In this document: piece by piece, positions 45,142 through 59,899 of the stretch | Numbering within the stretch: position 1 is the stretch's first letter | Layout of the letters: each line of letters starts with the position of its first letter | Program-made: the position numbers and the translations under genes | The notes under the pieces: generated by a model | Databases searched by the model: none | Seen by the model: only the letters and a program-made list of their open reading frames with translations | What the model was told of the DNA's origin: nothing | From: Hydrogenovibrio halophilus DSM 15072 | Lineage (GTDB): Bacteria > Pseudomonadota > Gammaproteobacteria > Thiomicrospirales > Thiomicrospiraceae | DNA length: 64,000 nucleotides | Assembly (NCBI RefSeq): GCF_000384235.1 | Contig: NZ_KB913033.1 | Location: forward strand, 1,371,164 to 1,435,163 | Direction of reading: 5' to 3'

Positions 45142-45969
45142 ATGTCAGAGAATCAAAAGCCCAAAAACTTTCAGGAACGCCTGGAGCAGAACATCTTCGG
45201 CTTGTTCATGGTAACGGCACTGTCGGTTTCCATCGCCGGGATTGTTGAAATCGTCCCGTTGTTCTATCTCAAGGAAGCCGTAGATTACACCGAACAAACC
45301 GACAAATACGGGAACGTGAAAAACGAGAAATTCCCGGAATTGGTCTGGGAGCGTGAATTCACGATGGAGGATGGCCAGCTGGTGTCCGACAAAGCGCTTT
45401 ACGAGCAGGACAAGAACGGTAACTGGATGGTTGCAGACTGGAAAGCGGGTGACGGGGTTCGTCCTTACACGCCTTTGGAACTGGCCGGTCGTGATATTTA
45501 TCTGCGAGAAGGTTGCTACATCTGTCACTCTCAGATGATTCGTCCTTTCCGTGATGAACGCGAGCGTTATGGTCATTTCTCACTGGCGACCGAATCCATG
45601 TACGATCACCCGATGCAGTGGGGGTCCAAGCGTACCGGGCCGGATCTGGCTCGAGTCGGTGGCAAGTACTCCGATGAATGGCACGTTCTGCACCTGATGC
45701 GTCCTCAGGATATGGTGCCTGAATCCGTCATGCCAGCTTACCCCTGGTTGGCTGAAAACCCGATCAACAAAAGTTTCTTCGGAACCAAACGTGATATGGC
45801 CAAGCGTTTGACGGCTATGCGTACGTTGGGTGTGCCTTACACCGATGAAGAAATCGCCAATGCGGATGCCGCCATTGAGGGTTATACCGAAATGGATGCC
45901 ATCGTCGCGTATATGCAGGTGCTTGGCACCATGGTGAAACTAGACGACAGCAAGTCTTACCGAGAGTGA
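45142..45969 (+). CDS. ccoO: cbb3-type cytochrome c oxidase subunit II, with insertion
   Basis: This 275-residue membrane-anchored monohaem cytochrome c passes electrons to CcoN. The helix at residues 18-40 is followed by [13 protein letters not shown]. The haem motif CYICH is at residues 125-129, and [11 protein letters not shown] supplies the Met ligand. Between FYLKEAV and [16 protein letters not shown], which are nearly adjacent in typical CcoO proteins (about 200-240 residues), there are about 55 extra residues rich in charged and aromatic groups. The ATG at 45142 follows GAGGAG. Confidence 0.95.
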   Translation: MSENQKPKNFQERLEQNIFGLFMVTALSVSIAGIVEIVPLFYLKEAVDYTEQTDKYGNVKNEKFPELVWEREFTMEDGQLVSDKALYEQDKNGNWMVADWKAGDGVRPYTPLELAGRDIYLREGCYICHSQMIRPFRDERERYGHFSLATESMYDHPMQWGSKRTGPDLARVGGKYSDEWHVLHLMRPQDMVPESVMPAYPWLAENPINKSFFGTKRDMAKRLTAMRTLGVPYTDEEIANADAAIEGYTEMDAIVAYMQVLGTMVKLDDSKSYRE

Positions 45970-45972
45970 TAT

Positions 45973-46146
45973 ATGCTTGATTATTTCAAGACAGACTGGT
46001 CAGCCATGACGACCTCGGATTGGGTCGGGTTGATCATCACTGTTGCGGTATTCTTCGGAATGCTCATTACCTTCTGGCGCGCCCTGCGCCCCAGTAAGCG
46101 TAAAGAGCTGGAAGAAGAAAAATATAAAATATTGGACGACGATTAA
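45973..46146 (+). CDS. ccoQ: cbb3 oxidase subunit CcoQ
   Basis: This 57-residue protein is too short for standard gene finders' cut-offs. It has one membrane helix (GLIITVAVFFGMLITFW) followed by RALRPSKRKELEEEKYKIL, a charged cytoplasmic tail. CcoQ stabilises the assembled oxidase in other bacteria. The gene begins three bases after ccoO and ends 20 bases before ccoP, which is the standard place. Confidence 0.88.
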   Translation: MLDYFKTDWSAMTTSDWVGLIITVAVFFGMLITFWRALRPSKRKELEEEKYKILDDD

Positions 46147-46166
46147 TTATTCTGAGGAGCACAAGT

Positions 46167-47066
46167 ATGGCACAACATAACCCTTGGCCAGATGAAGGTA
46201 ACACCGGCCACATTTGGGATGAAGACATCCGTGAGCTGGACAATCCACCACCGCTTTGGTGGATGCTGGCCTTTTATGCCGGTTTTGTCATGATTGTTTT
46301 CTATGCACTGTATTACCCCACCATTCCGTGGACCGACTCTCACTATAAAGGGATGACCGGATGGACTCAGGTGGAAGAGTACAAAGAAGACTACCAGGTT
46401 CTGAAAAACTGGCGTGATCAGAAGTTTGCTCAGGAAGAAGAGCAACTGGCGGCACTGCCACTGAAAGAAATCATTGAAAACGACGAACTGAAAACCTACG
46501 CCGTCAAAACTTCCAAAGTGCTGTTCGGTGATTATTGTGCCGGTTGTCACGGTGCGGGTGGTCAGGGTAACCCCAACTTCCCGGTTCTGGCCGACGACGA
46601 TTGGTTGTGGGGCGGAAAGATTGATCAGATCTACACAGCGTTGGAAAAAGGCCGCATTGGTAACATGCCAGCTCGTGGCATGATGGGTAACCTGAACGAC
46701 GAAGAAGTGGAACAGGTCGCCGATTATGTGATCGCTCTGGCCAATGGTAATGGCGATGACGCGTCTGTTTCGGCTGGCAAGGCCGTGTATCAGAAGGGCA
46801 TGTGCCTGGCCTGTCATGGCCCGCAAGGTAAGCCTTTGGCCGCCAATGGCGCAACCAACTTGACCGACCAGATCTGGCGCTTCAGCAGTGAGCGGGATGA
46901 AGTGATCAAAACGATCAAATACGGTGTGATGGTCAAGAAGGACGGTGAATTGGCACCAAACACGCGTAACGCTGTGATGCCATCGTTTGCGGACCGCCTG
47001 CCGGATGCCGAAGTCAATATGAAACGATTGGCGGTTTACGTCCACGCGTTGGGTGGCGGGCAATAA
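46167..47066 (+). CDS. ccoP: cbb3-type cytochrome c oxidase subunit III (dihaem)
   Basis: This 299-residue protein has an N-terminal membrane helix (PPLWWMLAFYAGFVMIVFYALYYP) and two cytochrome c domains with CAGCH (residues 124-128) and CLACH (213-217). It receives electrons from soluble cytochromes. The start follows GAGGAG. Confidence 0.96.
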   Translation: MAQHNPWPDEGNTGHIWDEDIRELDNPPPLWWMLAFYAGFVMIVFYALYYPTIPWTDSHYKGMTGWTQVEEYKEDYQVLKNWRDQKFAQEEEQLAALPLKEIIENDELKTYAVKTSKVLFGDYCAGCHGAGGQGNPNFPVLADDDWLWGGKIDQIYTALEKGRIGNMPARGMMGNLNDEEVEQVADYVIALANGNGDDASVSAGKAVYQKGMCLACHGPQGKPLAANGATNLTDQIWRFSSERDEVIKTIKYGVMVKKDGELAPNTRNAVMPSFADRLPDAEVNMKRLAVYVHALGGGQ

Positions 47067-47117
47067 AACCCGGTTTGTTTAACCTCCATCACTATTGCTC
47101 AAAACAAGGAGTAGATC

Positions 47118-47261
47118 ATGAATGAATTGAACAACGACTGGGTCCTCTGGGGGTCGATTGGAGCCATTGTGTTTTCGATCGTTGCCCTGGTTGCCTTTGC
47201 CTGGAAAGCCACTCGTGGGATGGAAGGCATGGAAGAAGATGACGAGGACAAACAGTCCTGA
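47118..47261 (+). CDS. Single-helix membrane microprotein after ccoP, function unknown
   Basis: This 47-residue frame has an AAGGAG site eight bases upstream of its ATG. It has one membrane helix (WGSIGAIVFSIVALVAFAW) and a short acidic tail (MEGMEEDDEDK). It is separated from ccoP by 51 bases and closed off by a strong terminator. It could be an accessory subunit of the oxidase in the manner of CcoQ or CcoM. It is not clearly homologous to either. Confidence 0.7.
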   Translation: MNELNNDWVLWGSIGAIVFSIVALVAFAWKATRGMEGMEEDDEDKQS

Positions 47262-47282
47262 GTGACCGTGTCACCGTTGGTT

Positions 47283-47323
47283 AGAAAAAGGCCTGAACAG
47301 TACGTTTGGGCCTTTTTCTTTTC
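47283..47323 (+). terminator. Intrinsic terminator ending the ccoNOQP unit
   Basis: An 11-base perfect stem AGAAAAAGGCC/GGCCTTTTTCT with a T-rich right arm, 22 bases after the microprotein stop. Confidence 0.85.
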
Positions 47324-47355
47324 CGCAGCCAAAAAATCGGCAAATTTTTATCGGC

Positions 47356-47401
47356 TTTTATAAGAAAATTCGCATTTTAATATAAGTGTTTTCTTATAAA
47401 A
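47356..47401. promoter_or_regulatory. 13-base perfect inverted repeat upstream of ccoG
   Basis: TTTTATAAGAAAA and its exact complement are separated by 20 bases, centred about 60 bases before the ccoG start. The centre-to-centre distance of 33 bases, three helical turns, would suit paired regulator binding. A weak hairpin is an alternative. Confidence 0.55.
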
Positions 47402-47437
47402 TCAGATGGCAATTTTCAAGAACCAAAAGGATGGGTC

Positions 47438-48895
47438 ATGTCAGATCAAAACAAGGATCCGCATTACGACGCCACACACAAATCTCAGCTGGAAGGCATG
47501 GAAACTTCGAACAAGAATCTTCAGAACATCGGGGTGGAGCTGCTCTCTGTGCACACAGACGGAACCGTGCATGCCAAACGCATCAGTGGGCGTTTTCGCA
47601 CGATCAAATGGGTTGTGGCGGCGATGTGGCTGACCTTTTTTCTCGGTCCCTATCTGCAATGGGACGGGCGACAGGCCATTTTGTTTGATCTGGTGAACCG
47701 TCAGTTTCATATTTTTGGCTTAACCATCCTGCCGCAGGACATCTGGGTGCTGGCCATGATGCTGTTGTTTGCTGCACTGGCTCTGGCCGCCACCACGGCG
47801 GTAGCGGGTCGTCTTTGGTGCGGTTACGCCTGTTTTCAGACCGTTTGGATGGACGTGTTTACCTGGCTGGAAGAAAAGTTTGAGGGCAATCCCAACAAGC
47901 GTCAGAAGCTGGAACAACAGCCCTGGAATCTGGACAAGATCAGAAAGAAAGTTCCAAAATGGCTGGCATGGGCTTTTATCGGCTTTATGACCGGGTTCAG
48001 TTTTGTCGCCTATTTCGATCCGGCACTGGACCTGTGGGCACGACTGTTTACGCTGGAATGGACCTCCACCGAAACCATCATTATTTTGGGGTTGGCTGCG
48101 GCCACGGTTTTCTTTGCCGGTTTTCTGCGTGAGCAGGTTTGCATTGGCTTCTGTCCCTATGCCCGGATTCAGGGTGCCATGATTGACACTGAAACCGTGG
48201 TGCCCACTTACGATGTGGACCGGGGTGAACCCCGGGGTCGGATGCGCCGTCCAAAGCCCGGAGAGGAGGCACCGGAACTGGGGGACTGCATCGATTGCAA
48301 CCTGTGTGTGGCCGTTTGTCCAACCGGCGTTGACATCCGCAAAGGTCAGCAGTTCGGTTGCATTACCTGTGGCCTTTGTATTGATGCCTGTGATTCGGTG
48401 ATGGAAAAAATCAAAAAGCCGAAAGGGCTGATTCGTTACGCCTCTCTGGCCGAGTTTGGTGGCAAGCCCTTCACACCATTTTACAAACGCCCTCGTGTGC
48501 TGGTGTATACAGGGATCATGACGTTTGCCGCTGTCGCCATGATCTGGGGGCTTATTAACATGTCCCCGATAGACATGAAAGTCCTGCACGAAAGGGCTCC
48601 GTTGTTTGTTCAGATGAGCGATGGTTCCATTCAGAACAAATATTACGCGAAGGTTGTCAATAAAACCGATCAGTTGCTGGAAGCAGAAATCACGGTGGAT
48701 GGACCGGATTCGCTGATCTATATTGTGGATGAGAAGATCAACGTTCAGCCCGGGACTGTGGGCACGGCCACGTTACTGGTCCGGATTCCAAAAGGGGACA
48801 TTGAACAGACCAATACGCCGATCGACATCAAGGTTCAGGACTTGAACAATCCACAGGTCAAAGAAACCTACGAAAGCATGTTTATCAGCCCATAA
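47438..48895 (+). CDS. ccoG: cbb3 oxidase accessory protein CcoG (FixG/RdxA family)
   Basis: This 485-residue membrane ferredoxin-like protein acts in copper reduction for cbb3 oxidase assembly. CGYACFQTVWMDVFTWLE near residue 130, several membrane helices, and two 4Fe-4S motifs CIDCNLCVAVCPTGVDI and CITCGLCIDACDSV are present, with an immunoglobulin-like C-terminal domain. The start follows AAAGGATGG. It heads ccoGHIS. Confidence 0.95.
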   Translation: MSDQNKDPHYDATHKSQLEGMETSNKNLQNIGVELLSVHTDGTVHAKRISGRFRTIKWVVAAMWLTFFLGPYLQWDGRQAILFDLVNRQFHIFGLTILPQDIWVLAMMLLFAALALAATTAVAGRLWCGYACFQTVWMDVFTWLEEKFEGNPNKRQKLEQQPWNLDKIRKKVPKWLAWAFIGFMTGFSFVAYFDPALDLWARLFTLEWTSTETIIILGLAAATVFFAGFLREQVCIGFCPYARIQGAMIDTETVVPTYDVDRGEPRGRMRRPKPGEEAPELGDCIDCNLCVAVCPTGVDIRKGQQFGCITCGLCIDACDSVMEKIKKPKGLIRYASLAEFGGKPFTPFYKRPRVLVYTGIMTFAAVAMIWGLINMSPIDMKVLHERAPLFVQMSDGSIQNKYYAKVVNKTDQLLEAEITVDGPDSLIYIVDEKINVQPGTVGTATLLVRIPKGDIEQTNTPIDIKVQDLNNPQVKETYESMFISP

Positions 48896-49035
48896 ACAAA
48901 AGCATGCAAAGCGTCACAGTTTCTCCATGCCCTTGACTTTTTCAGGGTGTGGATTTGGGTATAATAGGCCTTCGGCGTCAGCCTGAGGCTTTTTTATTGC
49001 CCGGAGCGCTTCAATTTTTGAAAGGGAGTTACCCA

Positions 49036-49599
49036 ATGTCTGCGTCACCCAAATCGTCTGAAAAAACATCATCTCAAAAGACAGACCAGCGTGATTGGAG
49101 TGTGGCCTGGAAGAACCCGTTTGTGATTGGCTGGTTTTTGATTCTGGTGCTGGTGCTTTCCGTCAATTTTTTCATGGTGAGCATGGCGATTGTGACGGCG
49201 CCGGGTCTGACGGTGCCCGACTTCTATGAGAAGGGCAAAAACATGGGTGAGATCATTGCCAAGCGCAATGAAATGGAAAAAATGGGCTGGCAGATGAAGG
49301 TGGACATGCCCGAACTGACCGCAGGCCAGCCGGAAACCGTGACCGTGACCGTACTGGATAAAGCCGAGCAGGCTTTTGATGTGGATTCGGCGGTACTCTA
49401 TTATTATCGGCCTTCCAACAAGGAATACGATGGACAGTTGACGCTGAGCCCGACCGGTCAGACGGGTCAGTACAAAGGCGAGCTGACCTTGCCATTGAAA
49501 GGCAAATACGACTTTGTGATGGAAGTGGTCAAGGGCGATAAAACCTTCAATCTTGGGCGTACGGTTTTTGTCAAAGACGCTGAGTCCAATGCTTCCTGA
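49036..49599 (+). CDS. ccoH: FixH/CcoH family protein
   Basis: This 187-residue protein has one membrane helix ([28 protein letters not shown]) and [15 protein letters not shown], followed by a periplasmic domain, as in CcoH proteins needed for cbb3 oxidase maturation. The ATG at 49036 follows AAAGGGAG; a longer frame upstream spans the promoter-like TATAAT at 48960-48965. Its stop overlaps the ccoI start by one base. Confidence 0.9.
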   Translation: MSASPKSSEKTSSQKTDQRDWSVAWKNPFVIGWFLILVLVLSVNFFMVSMAIVTAPGLTVPDFYEKGKNMGEIIAKRNEMEKMGWQMKVDMPELTAGQPETVTVTVLDKAEQAFDVDSAVLYYYRPSNKEYDGQLTLSPTGQTGQYKGELTLPLKGKYDFVMEVVKGDKTFNLGRTVFVKDAESNAS

Positions 49600-52142
49600 T
49601 GAGCGGTGACAGCTGCTTTCATTGTGGCCAGCCGGCGCTCAAAGCCAGCCAGGTCACGCATCCGATAAACGGTCAGTCTCAGGTTTTTTGCTGTCATGGC
49701 TGCGCCGGAGTCTGTGAAGCCATTCATGAGGCGGGGATGGACGCCTTTTACCGGCGTACGCCCGAAGGCGAGCTGCTTTCTCCGCCGCCGCCGCCAACGC
49801 CCAATGCCGATTTTTACGACTACGACGAAGTACAAAGTCAATTTGTTCCATCACTGGACAGCCGCCGCAGCATCACACTGATGTCCGAGGCGATTCATTG
49901 CGCTGCCTGCATCTGGTTGATCGAGCACACTCTGGCCAAGCTTGACGGCGTGCTGATGGCCAAAGTCAATTTCACCAACAAACAAATCAAACTGCGCTGG
50001 GACAATGACCGCGTTCAATTGTCCGAGATCATTCACGCTCTGAACCGCATCGGCTACGATGCCACGCCTTATGACGCCTCGGCCAGCGAAGAGGCCTACC
50101 GCAAAGCCAATCGCGATTTGCTTTACCGACTGGGGTTCGCTGGTTTTGCGATGATGAATGTGATGTGGTTCGCGGTGGCTCTGTACGCGGGTGCCGATGA
50201 AGACCCCGCTTTCCGTCATTATTTTCATTGGGTGCAGTGGGCCATCGCCACCGTGACGTTGATTTATTCCGGCAAGCCTTTCTGGCACGGGGCTTGGAAA
50301 TCTCTCAAGGCCCGCAGTGTGGGCATGGACGTGTCCATCACTCTGGGGATATTGACCACCTATTTTTATTCGTTCTGGGTCACGGTCGATCCCTCCCATT
50401 CCGGGGACGTGTATTTTGACACCATGATCGACTTCATCTTCCTGTTGCTGATCGGTCGTTATCTGGAAGCCATCTCCAAAAACAAAGCGATGGATTCCAC
50501 CAAGCGTTTGATGGATTTGCAGCCGAAAGTGGCCCGTTGTGTGGATCCGGAAACGTCCGAAGTCTCTGTTGTCCCGGTCAGAAAACTCAAGCCCGGAGAC
50601 CAGGTCATGGTCAAACCCGGCGACCAGATCCCAGTGGATGGCAAGGTGCTGCGGGGCACCGGCAATGTCAATGAATCCATGCTCAGCGGCGAATCCCGCG
50701 AAATCTGGAAGCAGACTGGCATGGATGTGTCTGCCGGGACCCTGAATCTGGACGGGACTCTGACCGTTGAAGTCAGCGCGATCCTTCAGGGCACCATGCT
50801 GGGACGCATTGTCAGCATGGTCGAAGATGCGCAAGGTGCCAAGGCCCCGATACAATGCACGGCTGAAAAGATCATGCCCTGGTTTGTCACGGTGGTCATT
50901 GCTCTGGCCGTGCTCAGTTTTTCCTATTGGATTGTCAATGCGGATCTGGAAACGGCCATGATCGCGGCGACCGCCGTCCTGATTATTACCTGCCCCTGTG
51001 CCTTCGGGCTGGCCACCCCCATGGCCACGGCAGTCGCATCCGGCGTTTCGGCTCAGAACGGGATTCTGATTAAAAACGGTGCGGTGCTGGAAGTGCTGCA
51101 ACAGATGAACCACTTTGTGTTTGACAAAACCGGCACCCTGACCCAGGGCAGAATGCAGTTGCAGGAAACGGTCTGGGTGGATCATATTCAAAACGATGAA
51201 GCCGAAAAAGCCCACCTGATCGAAGCCATTGTCCGGATTGAATTTCATTCGGAGCATTCATTGGGCAAGGCGATTGTGGCGGCTTTGCAGGATCAATACC
51301 CGGCGTTGAAAAACCAGCGTTTGACCTTGGAGCATTTTCAGGCGCACCCCGGCCGAGGTGTGGAAGCCGAATGGCAGGGCCAGCATTATCTGATCGGCAC
51401 GCGCACCTGGCTGAGTCAGTATGGGGTGGATTTTCCACCAGGCCTGGTCAAAATGGAAGCCGAACGGGGAAAAACCGGGCAGACCAGCGTTTGGGTGGTG
51501 CGCAATCAGCAGGTTCAGGCGGTGTTGTTTTTGCAGGACCCGTTGCGTGACGATGCGCGTGCGCTGATTGACCGCTTGAAAGCACAGGGCAAACAGGTCA
51601 CGCTGCTCAGTGGTGACCGTCAGGCCGTGGCCGAGTCGGTGGCTTCAGAGCTGGGCGGGATGGAGGTCATTGCCGAAGTGCTGCCGGACCAAAAGCACGA
51701 TGTGATTGCCCGATTGCAGCAAACACAATCGGTGGTCATGGTGGGTGACGGTGTGAACGACGCCCCGGCACTGGCCCGTGCCCGGGTCAGTGTGGCCCTG
51801 GGGTCGGGCACAGACGTGTCCATGGATTGCGCCGACATCATTTTGCTGAACAATGAATTGCTTTCGGTGGACACCGCTCTGGCGCTGTCACAGCGTACCC
51901 TCAAAACCATCAAGGAAAACATCGTCAGTTCCATTGTGTACAATGTGACGTTTGTGCCTTTGGCCATGGCGGCCATGCTGACACCGTTGGTGGCGGCCAT
52001 TACCATGCCGTTGAGCAGTCTGGTGGTCATTCTCAATGCCGCACGCATTCGCCGTTTTTTTCATCCCAAAGCCGTCGCCAGACGCGAGGCCCAGCTGGCC
52101 AAAGCATCAAAGCCGGCACCGAATAAAGCCGATCAAAGTTAG
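49599..52142 (+). CDS. ccoI: P1B-type copper-transporting ATPase CcoI
   Basis: This 847-residue pump supplies copper for cbb3 oxidase assembly. The N-terminus has a metal-binding Cys-rich domain (CFHCG and CCHGCAGVC), then an HMA domain with CAAC (residues 101-104). The membrane site is CPC in IITCPCAFGLATPM, phosphorylation motif DKTGTLTQG, TGES-type LSGES, and GDGVNDAPALARARVSVALG. It is in ccoGHIS order, overlapping ccoH and 9 bases before ccoS. A palindrome copy encodes PPGLV in the nucleotide-binding domain. Confidence 0.95.
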   Translation: MSGDSCFHCGQPALKASQVTHPINGQSQVFCCHGCAGVCEAIHEAGMDAFYRRTPEGELLSPPPPPTPNADFYDYDEVQSQFVPSLDSRRSITLMSEAIHCAACIWLIEHTLAKLDGVLMAKVNFTNKQIKLRWDNDRVQLSEIIHALNRIGYDATPYDASASEEAYRKANRDLLYRLGFAGFAMMNVMWFAVALYAGADEDPAFRHYFHWVQWAIATVTLIYSGKPFWHGAWKSLKARSVGMDVSITLGILTTYFYSFWVTVDPSHSGDVYFDTMIDFIFLLLIGRYLEAISKNKAMDSTKRLMDLQPKVARCVDPETSEVSVVPVRKLKPGDQVMVKPGDQIPVDGKVLRGTGNVNESMLSGESREIWKQTGMDVSAGTLNLDGTLTVEVSAILQGTMLGRIVSMVEDAQGAKAPIQCTAEKIMPWFVTVVIALAVLSFSYWIVNADLETAMIAATAVLIITCPCAFGLATPMATAVASGVSAQNGILIKNGAVLEVLQQMNHFVFDKTGTLTQGRMQLQETVWVDHIQNDEAEKAHLIEAIVRIEFHSEHSLGKAIVAALQDQYPALKNQRLTLEHFQAHPGRGVEAEWQGQHYLIGTRTWLSQYGVDFPPGLVKMEAERGKTGQTSVWVVRNQQVQAVLFLQDPLRDDARALIDRLKAQGKQVTLLSGDRQAVAESVASELGGMEVIAEVLPDQKHDVIARLQQTQSVVMVGDGVNDAPALARARVSVALGSGTDVSMDCADIILLNNELLSVDTALALSQRTLKTIKENIVSSIVYNVTFVPLAMAAMLTPLVAAITMPLSSLVVILNAARIRRFFHPKAVARREAQLAKASKPAPNKADQS
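51437..51448. repeat. ACCAGGCCTGGT palindrome inside ccoI
   Basis: An exact copy read as Pro-Pro-Gly-Leu-Val, a different frame from the QAW copies. The flanks are TTTTCC and CAAAATGG. Confidence 0.95.
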
Positions 52143-52151
52143 GAGAGCGCA

Positions 52152-52415
52152 ATGGATGTGGTTTATGGGTTGATTCCGATGATGCTGTTTTTTGGCTTTC
52201 TGGTGGTACTAGTGTTCATCTGGATGGCCAAAAAAGGGCATTTTGATGATCTGGACGGTGCGGCGCATTCCATTTTCATGGACGACGACGATGACGAGCC
52301 AGGCGCCTCACGGCACAACCCGGATTCAGACAAAGCGCAATCGACCGAACGGGACGAGCACACAGAAGAGGCAGTGAACCCCTCTGTAGATCAGACAGAT
52401 CAAAAAAAATCCTAA
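52152..52415 (+). CDS. ccoS: cbb3 oxidase assembly protein CcoS
   Basis: This 87-residue protein begins MDVVYGLIPMMLFFGFLVVL and continues with FIWMAKKGHFDDLDGAAHSI, the family's membrane helix and the WxxKxGxFDDL motif. A long charged tail of about 40 residues rich in Asp, Glu and Ser extends beyond the family's usual end. It closes ccoGHIS; a bidirectional terminator follows. Confidence 0.92.
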   Translation: MDVVYGLIPMMLFFGFLVVLVFIWMAKKGHFDDLDGAAHSIFMDDDDDEPGASRHNPDSDKAQSTERDEHTEEAVNPSVDQTDQKKS

Positions 52416-52417
52416 CC

Positions 52418-52448
52418 AAAAAAAACGGGGCGAAGCCCGTTTTTTTTG
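52418..52448. terminator. Bidirectional terminator between ccoS and gltD
   Basis: AAAAAACGGG/CCCGTTTTTT stem with a short loop. It lies between convergent genes, with A and T runs on each side able to end transcription from both. Confidence 0.88.
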
Positions 52449-52493
52449 GTCTGAACTCATGACCCATGACCTCATGGGGTGGGTCGGACGCGA

Positions 52494-58401
<5,908 letters not shown>

Positions 58402-58618
58402 GGTGAATTCCTGTCTGCGTTTTCGGACCGCAACACGTGGGATGCCAACGTGGCAAGGCCGTTTATGTCACTGTTATTTAAGTCACGTTGTAAAGTAACC
58501 GTTATTCCGTTTGTCAGAGATATGGTGTGTTTCCATAACCTCCGGCAAGGTCCGTTGTCCAGTTCGATGTCGGTGTCAGGCAAAACCTTGTCCTGTCACC
58601 AGACAAAAGGGTGCGAAA

Positions 58619-58996
58619 TTATACTTTTTTCAGGTTTTGAAAGCAATTATAGCAATCTGCGTAGCGCATTGTGACAAGGGATGGGGGTTCGTTGGGGATT
58701 ACTTCAGTCGTTTTCCGGCTTTTTTTGTATACCGTCTGTCTGTCTCGCTTGCCGATGGCAATGACCGTGACCACACAGACATCATCATGCACCTCGTAGA
58801 CCAGCCGATAGCCTGCGCTGCGCAGTTTGATTTTGTAACAATCGGCCAGGCCGCGCAACTGGTCACCAGGGACGACCGGCTGATGTAATCGTTCGGCGAG
58901 TTTTTTCTTGAATTGCGCCTGAATCCCGGCATCAAGCCGCCGCCATTCTTTCAGGGCGGATTTTTTGAACCGAAGGGCATAAGGCTCAGAGGTCAT
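58619..58996 (-). CDS. RelE/StbE-type toxin with extended C-terminus
   Basis: This 125-residue protein shows the RelE/ParE fold: YALRFKKSALKEWRRLDAGIQAQFKKKLAERL, DCYKIKLRSAGYRLVYEVHDDVCVVTVIAIGKRDRQTVY. RelE-type toxins are ribosome-dependent mRNA endonucleases. About 35 residues after VYKKS (TEVIPNEPP...CYNCFQNLKKV) go beyond the usual family end. The ATG at 58996 overlaps the antitoxin stop by 11 bases, the usual toxin-antitoxin coupling. Confidence 0.85.
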   Translation of the reverse strand: MTSEPYALRFKKSALKEWRRLDAGIQAQFKKKLAERLHQPVVPGDQLRGLADCYKIKLRSAGYRLVYEVHDDVCVVTVIAIGKRDRQTVYKKSRKTTEVIPNEPPSLVTMRYADCYNCFQNLKKV

Positions 58997-59237
58997 CGAG
59001 TTCGACATCGATTTCTTCTTCGTTTGCACGGGCGTGGACTTTCAAAGCCAGTTCCATGTCTTCCAGTTTGTTCAGTAGCGCTTCGTAGGACTCACTGGGG
59101 ATGCAGTAGAACGCCGGTTGGTTTCGGTTCAGTACGGCCACCGGCTGGCCCTGTCCGGCTTCCAGAATGCCCATCGGGTTTTTTTTCAGCTCGGAAATGC
59201 TTGTGGTGAGTGGCGTGAGCACGGTGTGTGTGTTCAT
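58986..59237 (-). CDS. StbD/Phd-like antitoxin
   Basis: This 83-residue protein matches the Phd/YefM/StbD family: TSISELKKNPMGILEAGQGQPVAVLNRNQPAFYCIPSESYEALLNKLE. The N-terminal part should bind DNA and repress the operon, and the acidic C-terminal tail (NEEEIDVELDDL) should wrap the toxin. It precedes the toxin gene, as usual. The promoter likely lies in the 160 bases before dut, where a palindrome copy is also found. Confidence 0.87.
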   Translation of the reverse strand: MNTHTVLTPLTTSISELKKNPMGILEAGQGQPVAVLNRNQPAFYCIPSESYEALLNKLEDMELALKVHARANEEEIDVELDDL

Positions 59238-59331
59238 GATTTTTGTCTCTGTTTAGGTTGTCTGGTTATCATGAAGTTTTTTTAAGGTGTTTTCAATGGT
59301 GCTTTTAAAGGTCTTTTCGAGCAGGTAAAAA

Positions 59332-59349
59332 ATCACCAGGCCTGGTGAT
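59332..59349. repeat. 18-base palindrome with ACCAGGCCTGGT core, upstream of dut
   Basis: The core at 59335-59346 is extended by ATC on the left and GAT on the right, all symmetric. It lies between the divergent antitoxin and dut genes, 49 bases before the dut start. Confidence 0.95.
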
Positions 59350-59397
59350 GGGTTGCGGTAAAATGCGTGGTGTTTTTTTAATGGGAGCGGCTTTGTT

Positions 59398-59859
59398 ATG
59401 AGTTTACAGGTTGAATACAAAATTCTGGATGCCCGTTTGGGCAATGAGATTCCGTTGCCGCATTACGGCACCAAAGGGTCGGCGGGACTGGATTTGCGTG
59501 CTTGTATTGATGCGCCGATGACGATTGAACCGGGGCAGGCGGAACTGATCCCGACCGGCATGGCGATTCATCTGGACGATCCGGGGCTGGCGGCGATGTT
59601 GTTGCCGCGTTCCGGGCTGGGCCACAAGCACGGGCTGGTGCTGGGCAATCTGGTCGGGTTGATTGACTCGGATTATCAGGGGCCGCTGATGGTGTCCTGC
59701 TGGAACCGTTCCGACAGCGCCTACACCATTGACGTGGGTGAGCGCATTGCCCAGATGGTGATTGTGCCGGTGATGCAGCCGGTGTTTACTCAGGTGGACG
59801 AGTTTGGCGAAGCCACCGAGCGCGGTGCGGGCGGTTTTGGCCACACCGGACAGGCATAA
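59398..59859 (+). CDS. dut: dUTP diphosphatase
   Basis: This 153-residue trimeric enzyme hydrolyses dUTP, keeping uracil out of DNA; ung in the same window removes what escapes. Motifs in order are [46 protein letters not shown] and the C-terminal [11 protein letters not shown]. dut followed by algC and argB matches the Pseudomonas order, though dfp (coaBC) is not upstream. Confidence 0.97.
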   Translation: MSLQVEYKILDARLGNEIPLPHYGTKGSAGLDLRACIDAPMTIEPGQAELIPTGMAIHLDDPGLAAMLLPRSGLGHKHGLVLGNLVGLIDSDYQGPLMVSCWNRSDSAYTIDVGERIAQMVIVPVMQPVFTQVDEFGEATERGAGGFGHTGQA

Positions 59860-59899
59860 TGGTCATCCGGCTGTCATCAAGCCGGGCTACACTGAACGG

